Positions 33,940 to 44,249 of a DNA stretch of 64,000 bases are shown in pieces. Under the pieces are notes generated by a model, which was given only the letters and a program-made list of their open reading frames with translations, had not been told where the DNA came from and searched no databases. This DNA is from Cephalotus follicularis (taxonomy: Eukaryota; Streptophyta; Magnoliopsida; Oxalidales; Cephalotaceae), in assembly GCA_001972305.1 (NCBI GenBank), contig BDDD01002659.1:62001-126000 (forward strand). Reading direction: 5' to 3'. How positions within the stretch are numbered: position 1 is the first letter of the stretch; the number at the start of each line of letters is the position of its first letter. The position numbers and the translations under genes are program-made.

Positions 33940-36424
33940 GATCTAATGCCTGTGAATGCACCGGCGAGACCGCCTCAGTCTCCTGAGTGCACTAGACCCC
34001 ACCATCCGGCCGGCAAACGACCACCGCGCGCCAGGAGCTTCTCTCTCCCAGACTCTGTTTTGTGTCGATCCGGCGTCTCCGGTGACCGTCACGGTAAGGC
34101 GAGCCCAGATTCGGACTCCTGGCTTCGCGGCCGTTTGAACGGTACCAGCCCCGACACGTGACGACGCCTGCAGCGCAGATCGGTAGCGAAGTCAGCCTCG
34201 GTCAACGCGCTCTTTCCTGCCAGACGCTGCTGCGCCGTGACCAACGCGTCCCAGATCCGTGACCTTCCTCCTCCGGCGTGCTAGACCCCACTTTTTCTGC
34301 TGCTGACCGGCGACGGCGCGTGGCTAACACTCGCCGGCCAGCGGCGGCTCGTGGGCCCACGCGCTGGCAGCCTCTGACAACGCGTTCGGACGCGTTCAGC
34401 TTTCCGACTCAGTTTTTCTCATGGAGGTGATCCGTTTTGGTTCTATTCTGAGATTCCAGCTCTGAACTCTGTTCCGTCCAATTTCGGTAAACTCTGAACT
34501 CTGTTATGTTGATTCTGTTTTCCGTTGAATTCTATAATTCTGTATTTGTTTTGTTGTATAATGAACTTGAATTGCTTATATGACTCGAAATTGGATAACT
34601 TGGACAACCACTTGGACTTGCTTTAAATGATTTTTGAAATGATGTTTAATTAAAGGTTTAAACGATGTTTTAACTATTAGACTTCTGATGCTGTTGACCG
34701 TATAGGTCGTTATGGTTTTCTGACATCTGCACGTTTTTCATTGCATAAAGCATTTCACGTTTTAGTATGTGTTTGAGTCTGATAGTCTGTTTTCTGTTTG
34801 TCTGTTTTTCTGTTGGCAGAGGATTCTGCCTTTGAGGTCGGCCATGGAGGTGACCAGTCGTGTGGCTTGTTCATCTGTTCTGTGAGTGAAACGCCTTTCT
34901 TTAACCCTTTTTACTCTGAAATGTTTTTAATGTTATGAATATATACGTGTGTTTACTTATTTATTTCTGTATCTGAATGAACTTGGTCTTTGGTTCGTTT
35001 CTGAAATCTGTTAAAGTTTTAATGTCTGAAACTTTCCTTTAATGTTTTCAAACGCTCGCAAGATGATAGTCATAGTATGATGCTATTTTCAGATATATCT
35101 GTATTTGATGAGAAAATGAATTATGTATCTGTTTGAATCTGTTTAATTCTGTTTTCAATCTGTTTGACGGTTTTTTGTATCTGTTTAAACATGTTTAAAA
35201 ATCTGTTCTGAGACAATGGTAATTTTTCTGTATCTGCTGAATCTGTTAAATATGTTTAGATGCATGGTGATCTTGGTATTGTATTGATTACTTATCTGAT
35301 GCCCATGAGAGGCACTGTCTGCACGTGTATGACTTTCTGCTCATGCTTGGACACAAGGGTGTCCTTGCCACTATTTCTGCTGGACGTTCAGCCCGAAGGG
35401 GCCCAGACGTCAACCTTACCTAATAGACCCATGGTATCTTTATATATTTACTATGTTTAAAACTCTGTTAATTATTATATATATCTGAAAATCTAAGGAT
35501 TTAAACCTGCTTGAGAAAAATGATCTGGTTTTCTGCTGATTTCTGGAAACATTGGTTTTATAAATGAGTTTTGAAGTTACTTCTGTTTAAGTTGTTTTAT
35601 ATCTGTGCTGTAAACTAGATTCTGTATTTTGGTTCTGTTTCTAAATTTTGTTTCAGTGTTATACTTTTGTTATATCTTTTCTCTAAAGATATTTATATGC
35701 GAGCAAAACTCTGCAGAGTCTTTTTATTCCATCTCACTAGTCTTGTGGACTAACCCCTCCTCTGTTTTCTGTTTTTAGTTCTGGCAGGTTAATCTGCTGA
35801 GCCCTGTCAGCTGGAGTCAGTCTGTCTGCTGAGGTGAGACCACAAGGGCATGCCTACTAGAGTCAACCTATGCATACCATCACTGCATTAACATTTAAAT
35901 TTCTGCATTTCTTATGTTTTTAGATAAATGTTATATGGTTTTGTTTAAAAGGGCTAAGCCCTATTCAGGTTTTAAGTTTTGATAATATGGTTGAGGCAGA
36001 GCCTAACCCATACTTATTTTCTACTTTTAAATTATGGTCTGTTGAGGGCTAAGCCCATTTTATAAACTGTTTCCTTCTTCGGGAGTGTGGTTGCTGAGGG
36101 CTGAGCCCATTTATATCTGCTGATTTCCTCCTTTGAGAGTGTGGTTTCTAAGGGCTGAGCCCATTTTATAAACTGCGTTTTTTTCTTTACAGTGGGCATA
36201 GTCCGATAAACGAATACTACATGCCCGATTTTCGTAAAAATTTAAGAGTTAGATTTATTTTCAAGTTTTTCAAGAAAACTTTCTGTTTTGAAGAAATTTC
36301 TTACTGTTTAAAAATGTATTTCTGAAACTTTGTTCTGCTGAACCTACGAGGTGAGCCTCTGATGGGAGGCTTGGCCTCGTTGTGGGCACGACGGATTCCA
36401 GTTGGACTGGGTCCGGGCGTGTCA
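33940..36424 (+). repeat. Right part of LTR copy C
   Basis: Sequence resumes with GATCTAATGCC and continues the GC-rich leader interrupted at 18557. It carries both exon-like blocks and the GGGCTGAGCCC motifs and ends GGGCGTGTCA. Confidence 0.85.
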
Positions 36425-36429
36425 GTCCC

Positions 36430-36575
36430 TTTACGAGTCGCCCAGTCTACTGTTATCTTCTAATAGTCAACTGTTTCCTCTACGAGTCGCCCAGTCGACT
36501 GTTCTCTTCTAACAATCGAATGTTTCCTCTACGAGTCACCCAGTCGACTGTTCTCTTCTAACAGTCAACTGTCAA
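36430..36575. repeat. Array of CAGTCGACTG-type palindromes, right part
   Basis: About two and a half units of roughly 60 bp (TACGAGTCGCCCAGTCGACT then GTTCTCTTCTAACAGTC) continue the array that starts left of copy C. The insertion of copy C split the array. Confidence 0.8.
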
Positions 36576-37113
36576 GCACCAAATCTTTATTTTCTTAAAC
36601 TTTACTCAACCATCTTTCAATTTTGTTCAATTTAGTCAAATGCCATGCAATTAGACCCTTAATAACAACAATTAGCTTAATCCAATGGACCATAAAGCAT
36701 AAATTTCAAAACAATGTATATTTTATTCATCATTTATACAATATACATTAAATTTGAAATTGCGGTTATTACAATTATGAGGTAGGTTACACCTATATTA
36801 AGAGGGGTTTAATGATTTACATTATAAGGTAGGTTATACCTCTTCAATTGCCTTAGTAATGAGTAGCATTAGGAGGTTTATTATACCTCTTCAAATGCCT
36901 TAGTAAAAATATGTGTAAGGTAATATATTATGGTTGTCATTTACTGACATAAAAATCTCTCTCTCATATTCTCTATTTTCTCTCCCAAATAAATCATCTA
37001 CAAATAGTGTTTGTATGATTTTTTTGAGAATTGTTATTATAAAGAATTCATAAGGCTTCACATATAATATAGGATGTAACCATTAGCAAACCTTTAGTGT
37101 GAGAGTAATAAAC

Positions 37114-37872
37114 ACCTTAAGAGTTTTTCTGTTAAATTAAAACGATCATTAATAAATATTTTAAAAATTGTTTGATAAATAGTATAAAAATTTTAAATCT
37201 TGCAAAATGTTTTAAATAAAATAAAATCAAGTAGTGCATTTATTTATGAGGTTTCCGATTAATTTTGAGAGCTAAGCAAGTTATCGGAATCCATTTGACA
37301 AAATCGAGCGATCCACATTCGTTTTTGGGTAAAATACAATAAACCCCCCTGAGATTTGGATTTATTAACACTTTACCCCATATATTTTTAAATATTACAA
37401 ACCTCCCAAGTTTGAGTCCCTTTAACTATTAACTCACTCAGGTTTAATTCCGTTAAATATCATATTCGTTTAGCTATTATATTCTCTTATTCTTTTTATT
37501 GTTCATTATGTTACACGGAGTATCTTACACCAAACAAGCAAAGGTTCTCACTATTCCAAGAAAATCTAAGAACATATCTAGATTCCAAGAAAATATGTAG
37601 ACTCTTAAGATGAAAAAAAGTTTGTTGGGAATATCTATTTTTTTTTTTTTTTTTATAAAATTCTTCCTCCCTTTGAATTAATAGAACATAATAAAGCGAT
37701 AACAACCATAATAACAGGGATTGGGTCATAAATGAACCAATCGAAACACACACATTCATGACTGGCATACGCATACATCACCATACAAGGAAACACACCC
37801 CTGAAGTAGGCTATGCCTACCATTATTAATGAAGGAAATGAAAAGGTTGTAACGTCTTTTGAGACCTAGGAA
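37114..37872. other. Intergenic DNA upstream of the transporter gene, before the copia insertion
   Basis: This AT-rich sequence is what originally lay upstream of the GAT1-like gene and downstream of the 355-residue gene. It contains ATAAACCCCCCTGAGATTTG (about 37340), a motif common in plant dispersed repeats, and a T-tract at about 37630-37654. No coding sequence was recognised. Confidence 0.5.
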
Positions 37873-38940
37873 TCATTCTTCCTCATTACGAGCAATTTGA
37901 TGGGCCAAAGCTACTCCATCAGGCATGGGTGCTACATAGCACAGAAGCCCGTCGATGCTCAAAGGTTTATCATTCGATGGCTCAGTGCTCAAAATGGAAT
38001 CAATCAACCATCCCGCAAATATACCCAGGATTACTGCTCCAACAAAGCTGAACGCTAGCCCTGCCACGGCCACAATGGTAGCCGCTGCAAATGTCTCGAC
38101 ACCAATCAATTCAGTCGCCACTACAGTTCCAATAAATTCTCCCAGCCAGGCACCAGCGAATGATGCTGCAGCCACAACACCATCATGGGTTGCTGTTCGA
38201 ATTGGGTGGTCTGAGGTATATATGTCCCACACCATCAACCCTGCAGCAAAAAGAAGCACAGCTATACCAGCTGCTCCAAACATCTTTGTTATCGCGTTTG
38301 AAACAAGTTTTTCTTCCCCAGAGATGTCCATCACTTTCTCATACACCCTTATCTTGTCTTCTTCATCTAGCTTGTCGAATGACCCACTAAGCTTGAGCTT
38401 CTCCTGGGCCCTTTGTATTAAGGTATCCATTGTGGCCCCACTGCCCATCTGATCGAACATGTTTGCGACAGCTTCTGATCTTGCACTCATACACTTCTTG
38501 TTAAGTTCCCACATAGCTTTCTTGTAATCAGCAGCTGCCTTGGCCAGATCCCTCGCGAACTCCGTGTCGGCTGGATCCAGCGTCTTCACTATATCGATAG
38601 CGCCGGTGGAGAAGCCTTTTATCTTTTCTAGATAAGCCTTTCGCAGAGTGTAGTTCCTCACCCACTGGAATGCACTGTTGAGAGACCCTTCAATGGTTGA
38701 ATAAATGTCATGAGCAATTGATTCACCAACACTGTCGCTGCTATATTCCTTCACTAAGTTATTACCAGCATCCAAAATCTCCGTGGCGGTAGTGTAATTA
38801 GCTTTACACTCACGGAGGTAAGTTGCTTGATCGTTTTCGGATTCAAATTTGATGTAGAATATATTTGCTTCCTCTTGTTTGCGAACTAAACTAGCAAGCC
38901 TGCGCAAATGCGCATCATTAAGAAGAATCATGCCAGCCAT
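37873..38940 (-). CDS. Single-exon gene for a 355-residue glycine-rich membrane protein, function unknown
   Basis: The open frame is complete and uninterrupted from ATG at 38940 to stop, with normal gene-like composition, unlike the repeat-derived frames around it. Residues 1-215 are hydrophilic and mostly helical-looking, rich in Lys, Glu and Ala. Residues 221-240, about 253-281 and about 284-316 are hydrophobic. The second has glycines at 263, 267 and 271 in a GxxxGxxxG pattern and the third has glycines at 301, 306 and 310, as in glycine-zipper helices that pack in membranes. Residues 317-355 form a polar tail. No signal peptide is obvious. I do not recognise the family with confidence. 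The upstream leader is a CTCTCA-rich tract (38941-38995), and a TATATA-like box lies about 160 bp upstream. Confidence 0.8.
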   Translation of the reverse strand: MAGMILLNDAHLRRLASLVRKQEEANIFYIKFESENDQATYLRECKANYTTATEILDAGNNLVKEYSSDSVGESIAHDIYSTIEGSLNSAFQWVRNYTLRKAYLEKIKGFSTGAIDIVKTLDPADTEFARDLAKAAADYKKAMWELNKKCMSARSEAVANMFDQMGSGATMDTLIQRAQEKLKLSGSFDKLDEEDKIRVYEKVMDISGEEKLVSNAITKMFGAAGIAVLLFAAGLMVWDIYTSDHPIRTATHDGVVAAASFAGAWLGEFIGTVVATELIGVETFAAATIVAVAGLAFSFVGAVILGIFAGWLIDSILSTEPSNDKPLSIDGLLCYVAPMPDGVALAHQIARNEEE

Positions 38941-39167
38941 GAGAATGAGAGTGAGAGTGATGAGAGTAATGAGAGTGAGATTTTGAGATGAAGATGTTTG
39001 TGAGTTCTATTTTCTTTTAGGATATTGGTTCATCACAATATTTTTTTTTATTCATCCACTATTCTTCCATTTAAATTATTTTGCGTAAACATTGTACTCT
39101 ATATATAAAAGGGATTGATGAACCAAAAACAGTAATAAAAATATCATTTACCTTCTTTTTTGTTTTA
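38941..39167 (-). promoter_or_regulatory. Putative promoter and 5' leader of the 355-residue gene
   Basis: On the gene's strand a TTTTATATATAGAG box (39097-39110) is followed by AT-rich sequence and then a pyrimidine-rich CTCTCA repeat directly before the ATG. Spacing is plausible for a plant core promoter with a leader of roughly 130 bp. Confidence 0.45.
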
Positions 39168-39400
39168 TATGTGTATATGCATAACAAATAATGAAGACCT
39201 TGACAATCGACCCCTTGACAACTCTCTCCTCACTTGACCAATGTTAGTGAATAACAGAAAAAGAAAAAAAAACAATTTATATGTGCATATACATAAAAAA
39301 TAATGAAAACCTTGACAAATTTCTTTTTTTTGGAGAGAGTTAAACCTCTCCTTACTTGACCAATGTCTCTTAGTAACAGGAAAAGAAAAAAAAACAAAGG
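39168..39400 (+). repeat. Imperfect tandem duplication of about 110 bp
   Basis: Two units share ATATGTGTATATGCATA-like sequence, ACCTTGACAA, CTTGACCAATGT and an AACAGGAAAAGAAAAAAAA-like run. They lie at about 39168-39273 and 39278-39400. Confidence 0.7.
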
Positions 39401-39690
39401 AAGCGAGACAACAAACCCCAAGATTAGTGCAAGCCTGCACCTACACAAACTAAAATCTCATTGGACAAAATCAGAAACATCATATACATTACAACATTTG
39501 TAAGGTTACCTTCCTTTTTTTTTTTTAAAGATTTTCTCTTCCTACTTGCTTATATTATTAAATCAAATTAACCAAAATAAGTCTTATCGAGGGAGGTTAA
39601 GAAAGGGGATGGTTACCCTAATGTGATTCAAATATATTTTTTTTAAGAAAATCTTATTGATTTATCATGTGATTAAATTGAACTTAGTTA

Positions 39691-40395
39691 GAATAATGTT
39701 ATCAATTACAAGTGAAGTGACATCACAAGTGATACGAGAAAAACTCTATCCATAAATAGTGTCACGTGTCTTCAGGAAAACAAACAAGGTGTCTTCCAGA
39801 GCCAAAGACATATGATTGGATGTTTTGAGATTGGAGGAATAGCGCATCATAATGTTCAGGCGTGAAATCAGGTGGAGAATCGGAGAAATTGCAGATACTC
39901 GACATTTCCTTAGGGGAACGCGAATCACCTTCGCAAGTCAGGCATTGCAATTACAGCCGACTCTATAAATACAAGAATCAAAGACATAACACATTTCTGC
40001 CATTTTTATACACTCAAAAAACATTTTTATTGTTTTTCCCTGCCTTTTCTGACTTAAGTATCGGAGAATTCCCGGGAGTAAACCCTCCTGGACCTACGAT
40101 TAGTTTGTTCACTTTGTGCAGGTAAGACAATCAAACACCAATCCAATCACCATTCTCGGGGCATCCACATAGTTTCCTCTACAAATCAAAACCCTACACG
40201 TGAGTTACTGTTGAGGAGTTGATTTCAGCATCAACAATAAGTGTATCACTAGTGAGTTGTCAAAATATTATTATTATTTTTTTTAATACCATTAATGATG
40301 TTTTGAATTTTAATAAAACAATCACCAATGATATTTTGACAAATCATTTTTGATGCACTTGTGATGCCACTCATTTGTGGTTAATAGTATTACTC
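39691..40395. mobile_element. Foldback MITE, split by a solo LTR
   Basis: The left arm GAATAATGTTATCAATTACA (39691-39710) and the right arm ending GTTAATAGTATTACTC (40395) are inverted copies of each other. The arms also carry matching GTGACATCACAAGTG and CACTTGTGATGCCAC sequences. The MITE's own sequence is 39691-39729 plus 40237-40395. Three related pieces follow at 40400-40762. Confidence 0.7.
39730..40236 (+). mobile_element. Solo LTR inside a MITE
   Basis: The 507-bp insert starts TGATACGAGAAAA and ends GCATCAACA. It is flanked by ACAAG (39725-39729) and ATAAG (40237-40241), a 5-bp duplication with one mismatch. A TATA box TATAAATA lies at 39964-39971. The motif GACTTAAGTATCGGAGAATT (about 40051-40070) resembles the GACTTGAGCGTCGGAG signature near the ends of Tat-like Ty3 LTRs and TRIMs. 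No internal region is present. Confidence 0.65.
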
Positions 40396-40399
40396 AAAC

Positions 40400-40762
40400 A
40401 CCAATGATATTTTGACAACTTACTTGTGATACACTTGCGATGTCATTTAACATTATTTTATTTTGATTGGAGTCACAATATTTTAGTTTGATTGGAGTAA
40501 TATATCAACCATAAGTGAGTGACATCACAAATGCATTAGAAGTGAGTTATCAAAATATCATTGATCATTGTTTTATTAAAAATCAAAATATCATTAATAG
40601 TGTTTATAAAAATACGAACAATAATGTTATCAATCACAAGTAAAGTGACACATAAATGTATCATAAGTGAGTTATCAAAATATCGTTAACAAAACAAATA
40701 TTTTGATAACTTACTTGTAATACAATTGTGATATCACCCACTTATAATTGATAACATTACTC
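40400..40762. mobile_element. Cluster of related foldback MITE copies
   Basis: A half copy lies at 40400-40455. A left-half copy lies at about 40493-40610. A complete foldback copy lies at 40619-40762, with arms AATGTTATCAATCACAAGT and ACTTATAATTGATAACATTA. All share GTGACATCACAAGTG- and GAGTTATCAAAATATC-type blocks with the MITE at 39691-40395. No transposase is present. Confidence 0.65.
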
Positions 40763-42120
40763 AAAAGTATATAAGCCTAATCTTGTTTACTGGAGTGAGG
40801 ACGAATGATATAGTTAAGGGTTTTGATGGCAGCAAAATAAAATTCTTTAACAACAAAAAGTTTAAGAGATTCTAAACGTCGGATTAACATCGTTTTCAAC
40901 GCATTAGTTCAAGTAAAGCATATGCCCACATTCTTGCTTTGTTTTTTTATAACGACGAGATACACCCTAAGATTAAAGCAAAGATCAATTGATTTTGATT
41001 AAAGTGATACGGATTATCTGGTTAAAGATCATAATGGTTTTAAAGAATTATGTTTATGCACTTTGGTTTGGCAAAATGTGATTGTTTGTTGGTATTCACA
41101 TTGCAATATTCACATGGCTTAACGAGTCATTTAATATAAATTTTTTAATTGAGTGTGATTTTATCATTTACCACAGATCAATTAGATTTGATACACATAC
41201 TTATGGTATGTCATGTCTTTATCGGTCTGTCTAGAGTCTCCAAACTATAAACACATGTGTTAAGTATTATACAATTTTTCTTTAAGTGTCACTTATCATG
41301 TCAATGATAAGTTTGATCAATTAACATTCGATACATGTGTTTATGGTTTGTTTTGTATTATCAAGTATGTCCTGTTGATCATAAACACTTGTTTACTATG
41401 ATATATTAATATGAGACCGGACCAAAAAATATCACCAAATCAAGGATACCAAATAAAGTAGTCTACATAAAATTGGTGTTTTGATTAATTTAGCTGAGAT
41501 TATTGGGAGCTTTGTTTTTCTCCCATTAGATTTATGAGGCTACAAGAAATTGATGAAGTAGACAAGATTGGTAATGAGCTTTGTAGCCGCATACTGGCAT
41601 GCTATGGATTATAATTAGAAGGTTTGAAGCCCAACTTAACTTGAGTCCGCCCATTTCTTTAGCACATTTGGACCTTATGGCCATGCCTTCGGTGCCATAA
41701 CCTTTTTGTGTTGGACTTCGGTGTCATAAGTTTGAGCATACCTTGAACATTGGTCTTTGTAGTTTGGCAAAGAACCTTGACAAATATATTTCCTAATTGT
41801 TGCCAATTTTAAGTCAAAAAGTGTCAATAAACCACTTGTATGGTCGTTTTCATTTTGGTAAGATCTGAGGTTTAAATACCAACCCAATAAAAAAAGCTTT
41901 CTTCGGGTAAATTAAGTATTAAAATTACCTAATGGGAGTGTTATTCACCTTCTCTATTGTCCCAACAAGTAATACTAAGTGCCATTGTTGCCATGAAAGA
42001 CCAAACAGTACAAAATAAAGTCTCATATATATCTCAGTTCAATATGAAATTATTAGGGAATTTCTTTTGGTATATACACAATGCGGATAGTTCTTGAAAT
42101 GTTAGAGACATTGATAAGAA
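40763..42120. other. Intergenic DNA with no recognised feature
   Basis: The sequence is AT-rich. A 70-codon open frame on the minus strand (41675-41887) has no recognisable domain and lies among CTTCGGTGCCATAA/CTTCGGTGTCATAA repeats, so it is not called a gene. Confidence 0.5.
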
Positions 42121-42287
42121 TTGGATCGATGACTCAAAAATTTGAGGTTTTAGGTCAATAGTTTAACCGATAGGTCAATGGATTAACCAGTAAATTAATT
42201 TTAAAATAAAGAACAAATATTGACCTAACAGATTCGACATGACTTAGGCCAATTCACCAATATAACCGGTATGGATCAACTCTAGAT

Positions 42288-42437
42288 CATCGATTGAACG
42301 ACCAGGTCGACCGGTTCGACTGCAAAACTGGTATGATGCTTAACTTAGACCGGATCAACCCCAGGTCATCGATTTGACCGGTCGGATCGACCAGTTCGAC
42401 TATAAAACTGGTCTGATGCTTGACTTGGACCGGTTCA
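42288..42437 (+). repeat. Two tandem units of about 77 bp within a CCGGTT-rich repeat
   Basis: Each unit contains TCATCGATT, GGTCGACCGGTTCGACT or a close variant, AAAACTGGTATGATGCTTAA or a close variant, and TTAGACCGG or TTGGACCGG. The wider region 42130-42480 has the alternating ACCGGTT composition of non-autonomous Mutator-like repeats in plants. Confidence 0.6.
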
Positions 42438-42687
42438 CTGGCCAGTTCTCCTGTTAACTGGTCAGACAGGCCAGTCTGATACGAGTTTAATAGCTATTGT
42501 TAAAGATGTATATTAAACATGATGATCACAAACTCAGACCATCCGTAGCCTAAACCTATACTAAACTGGCTTCTAAGTCCTCACAACCATTGTTGATCCA
42601 TATAAACCTTGACCAAGAAGTTTCATCAAAATTTTTAGTAGTACTCTTGTTTTCATAATTCATTATTCTAAGTGCCCTTGACCTATA

Positions 42688-43400
42688 TTGTAAGGACCCG
42701 AACCCCAGTAATCATATTTAGTGTAATGTTAGCATTTACGTTTACTATTTTACAGAACTGATATTAATTGTATATATAAACTGATTGACTGAACTAGAGT
42801 GTTTAAAACTAATTTATATGATTTTTGTGATTGCTAAATGACTCTATTTGAGCATGGGGCTAAACGGAAAGTTATAAACCTTACAATGCACCAAAGCACA
42901 TTGTAACATCCCCTAAACCTATTTATCTCTCTACCTCACCTATTTCTCTCTTTCTCATTAGCAAAAACACACAAACTTCAACTTCTCACCATATCGTACT
43001 GTCGCACCCGTCGTTCATCAAAGGGAGAAGATCCTTTGAAATTTAACAACCTTATTGAAGCTTGCATAAACCGATTGAAACCTTAAACTTGAGTTCAATT
43101 TCCATTTATTGATATATTACCAAAGTTCAAGCTCCTAAACGATTAGTAGAGTTTCTCTATCTTAAATACACCATGGATATATAGTTATTATTTTATATAT
43201 GCATAAAATGATATTTGATTGATTGATTGAATAAATGTTAAATTGAAAAATTGGGTTTTAGGTTAAAATTTAGGGATTTCTAACATAATTAATGAATCAT
43301 GTAATTCAATGGCCAGTATATGGTTGCGTATTTATTGGGCCGATCCATAGACAAATCTATGTAACTGCGAATCTATTGGAATGATTCACAAACAATTAGG
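42688..43400 (+). mobile_element. LTR remnant, chromovirus-like
   Basis: It starts TGTAAGGACCCGAACCCC, a common start for Ty3 chromovirus LTRs, and contains a CTCTCTACCTC/TCTCTCTTTCTC pyrimidine tract at about 42932-42957, as expected near the transcript start. A matching end and target duplication were not found. Confidence 0.4.
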
Positions 43401-43406
43401 ACACTG

Positions 43407-43999
43407 TAACACCCCGAGCCCATGGGTTGTTACGCTTCATTCGATTTAAGCAGTCCATTACCTAGCATACATATTCCAAAATATGCTATAATTTAAAATT
43501 TTATAAATATAGATACAATATGTAGAAACAATAAACATATGTGAAGATAAAACACCTATCATATGTATTAGTCATATACCTGACAATCCATTTTAAATAC
43601 GAATACCACAGTTCAATACAATACAATACTCTGTTTGTCACTCACTACAATTGCAAATTAAAAATACAACAGTTTGTCTTTAAGAAGATCTAGACCTAAA
43701 AATACAACAGTCTTTGTCTTCAAGAAGATCTAGACCTTCTCGTATCTCTATCCCATTTACCACTGTCCATATTTGAAAAATATCCCATCTGTCTAACGCA
43801 TAACCCGTAAATGGGTTAGACAATAAGGATGGTAGAAAAACCCTGTATGCAGTGATGTGTATATTATGTAGTAGGTATATGTATGACATAGTATATGCAT
43901 GAATATCAATGTGTTCATTATCCATATGACAACTGTCCCATACTGGTTAAATACGCGATGAGATCTGTACATCTATAGCAAACAACCAACAAAAGGATA
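43407..43999 (-). mobile_element. Second LTR remnant, minus strand
   Basis: The plus strand opens TGTAACACCCCGAGCCCATG, whose reverse complement is a usual chromovirus LTR end. It contains a 40-bp tandem duplication at about 43658-43737 (AATACAACAG and AAGAAGATCTAGACCT twice). The other end abuts the CACTA terminus at 44000 and could not be fixed. Confidence 0.4.
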
Positions 44000-44249
44000 C
44001 ACTACAACAAAAGTGATATATTGTGGCAAATAATTAAGAGCATAAACAATATTTGCCTTAAAAAGGTGCTTTTTTGTGACAATTTTCTTAACTACCTTTA
44101 AATATATGTACAATCTGTCTCCAATGATAAAAAGTGGGAAATAAAAAATGGAGGGAATTTTATGAAGACAAATTTTAAAGATTTGCCCTTAAATATTATG
44201 AGATAACTTTTAATGGCAAAAAAAATTACAATTTGGTGACAGAATATTT

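Larger units (their letters stand above)
18126..36424 (+). mobile_element. Solo LTR, copy C of the A-E family, split by a Tekay element
   Basis: It starts TGTGAAATATGTG and ends GGGCGTGTCA. The target duplication GTCCC is at 18121-18125 and 36425-36429. Its own sequence is 18126-18557 plus 33940-36424, about 2.9 kb; the remainder is the Tekay-like element. It keeps exon-like block 1 (34820-34881), block 2 (35779-35833), and five GGGCTGAGCCC-type motifs (about 35950-36165). Confidence 0.85.
15971..36773 (-). mobile_element. Solo LTR F inside the copia 3' LTR, Ty3/gypsy-like
   Basis: The plus strand reads TGTTACACCCC at 15971 and GGTTATTACA at 36773. The target duplication ATTAT is at 15966-15970 and 36774-36778, exactly inside the copia 3' LTR. 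On the minus strand it starts TGTAATAACC and ends GGGTGTAACA, the usual polarity of chromovirus-like LTRs. Its own sequence is 15971-18125 plus 36430-36773, about 2.5 kb; the rest is LTR copy C and what that carries. It holds arrays of the palindrome CAGTCGACTG. No internal region is present. Confidence 0.8.
7904..37113 (+). mobile_element. Ty1/copia element carrying all the nested insertions
   Basis: The 5' LTR is at about 7904-8587 and the 3' LTR at 15630-15970 plus 36779-37113, split by the solo LTR at 15971-36773. The LTRs share a start TGTTRRA and an end TAATAAACA. They also share a repeated motif, ATTATGAGGTAGGTTACACC. A purine tract, TTGGGGGAT, precedes the 3' LTR. Gag, protease, integrase and the end of RNase H are recognisable between them; most of reverse transcriptase is not. 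The element is broken in several places and its LTRs are clearly diverged by eye, so it is old, and the oldest layer of this stack. A clean TSD was not found. Confidence 0.75.

Noticed and set aside
41675-41887. 70-codon frame on the minus strand
   Set aside because: It has no start context, domain or splice partners, and lies in AT-rich intergenic DNA with small local repeats.
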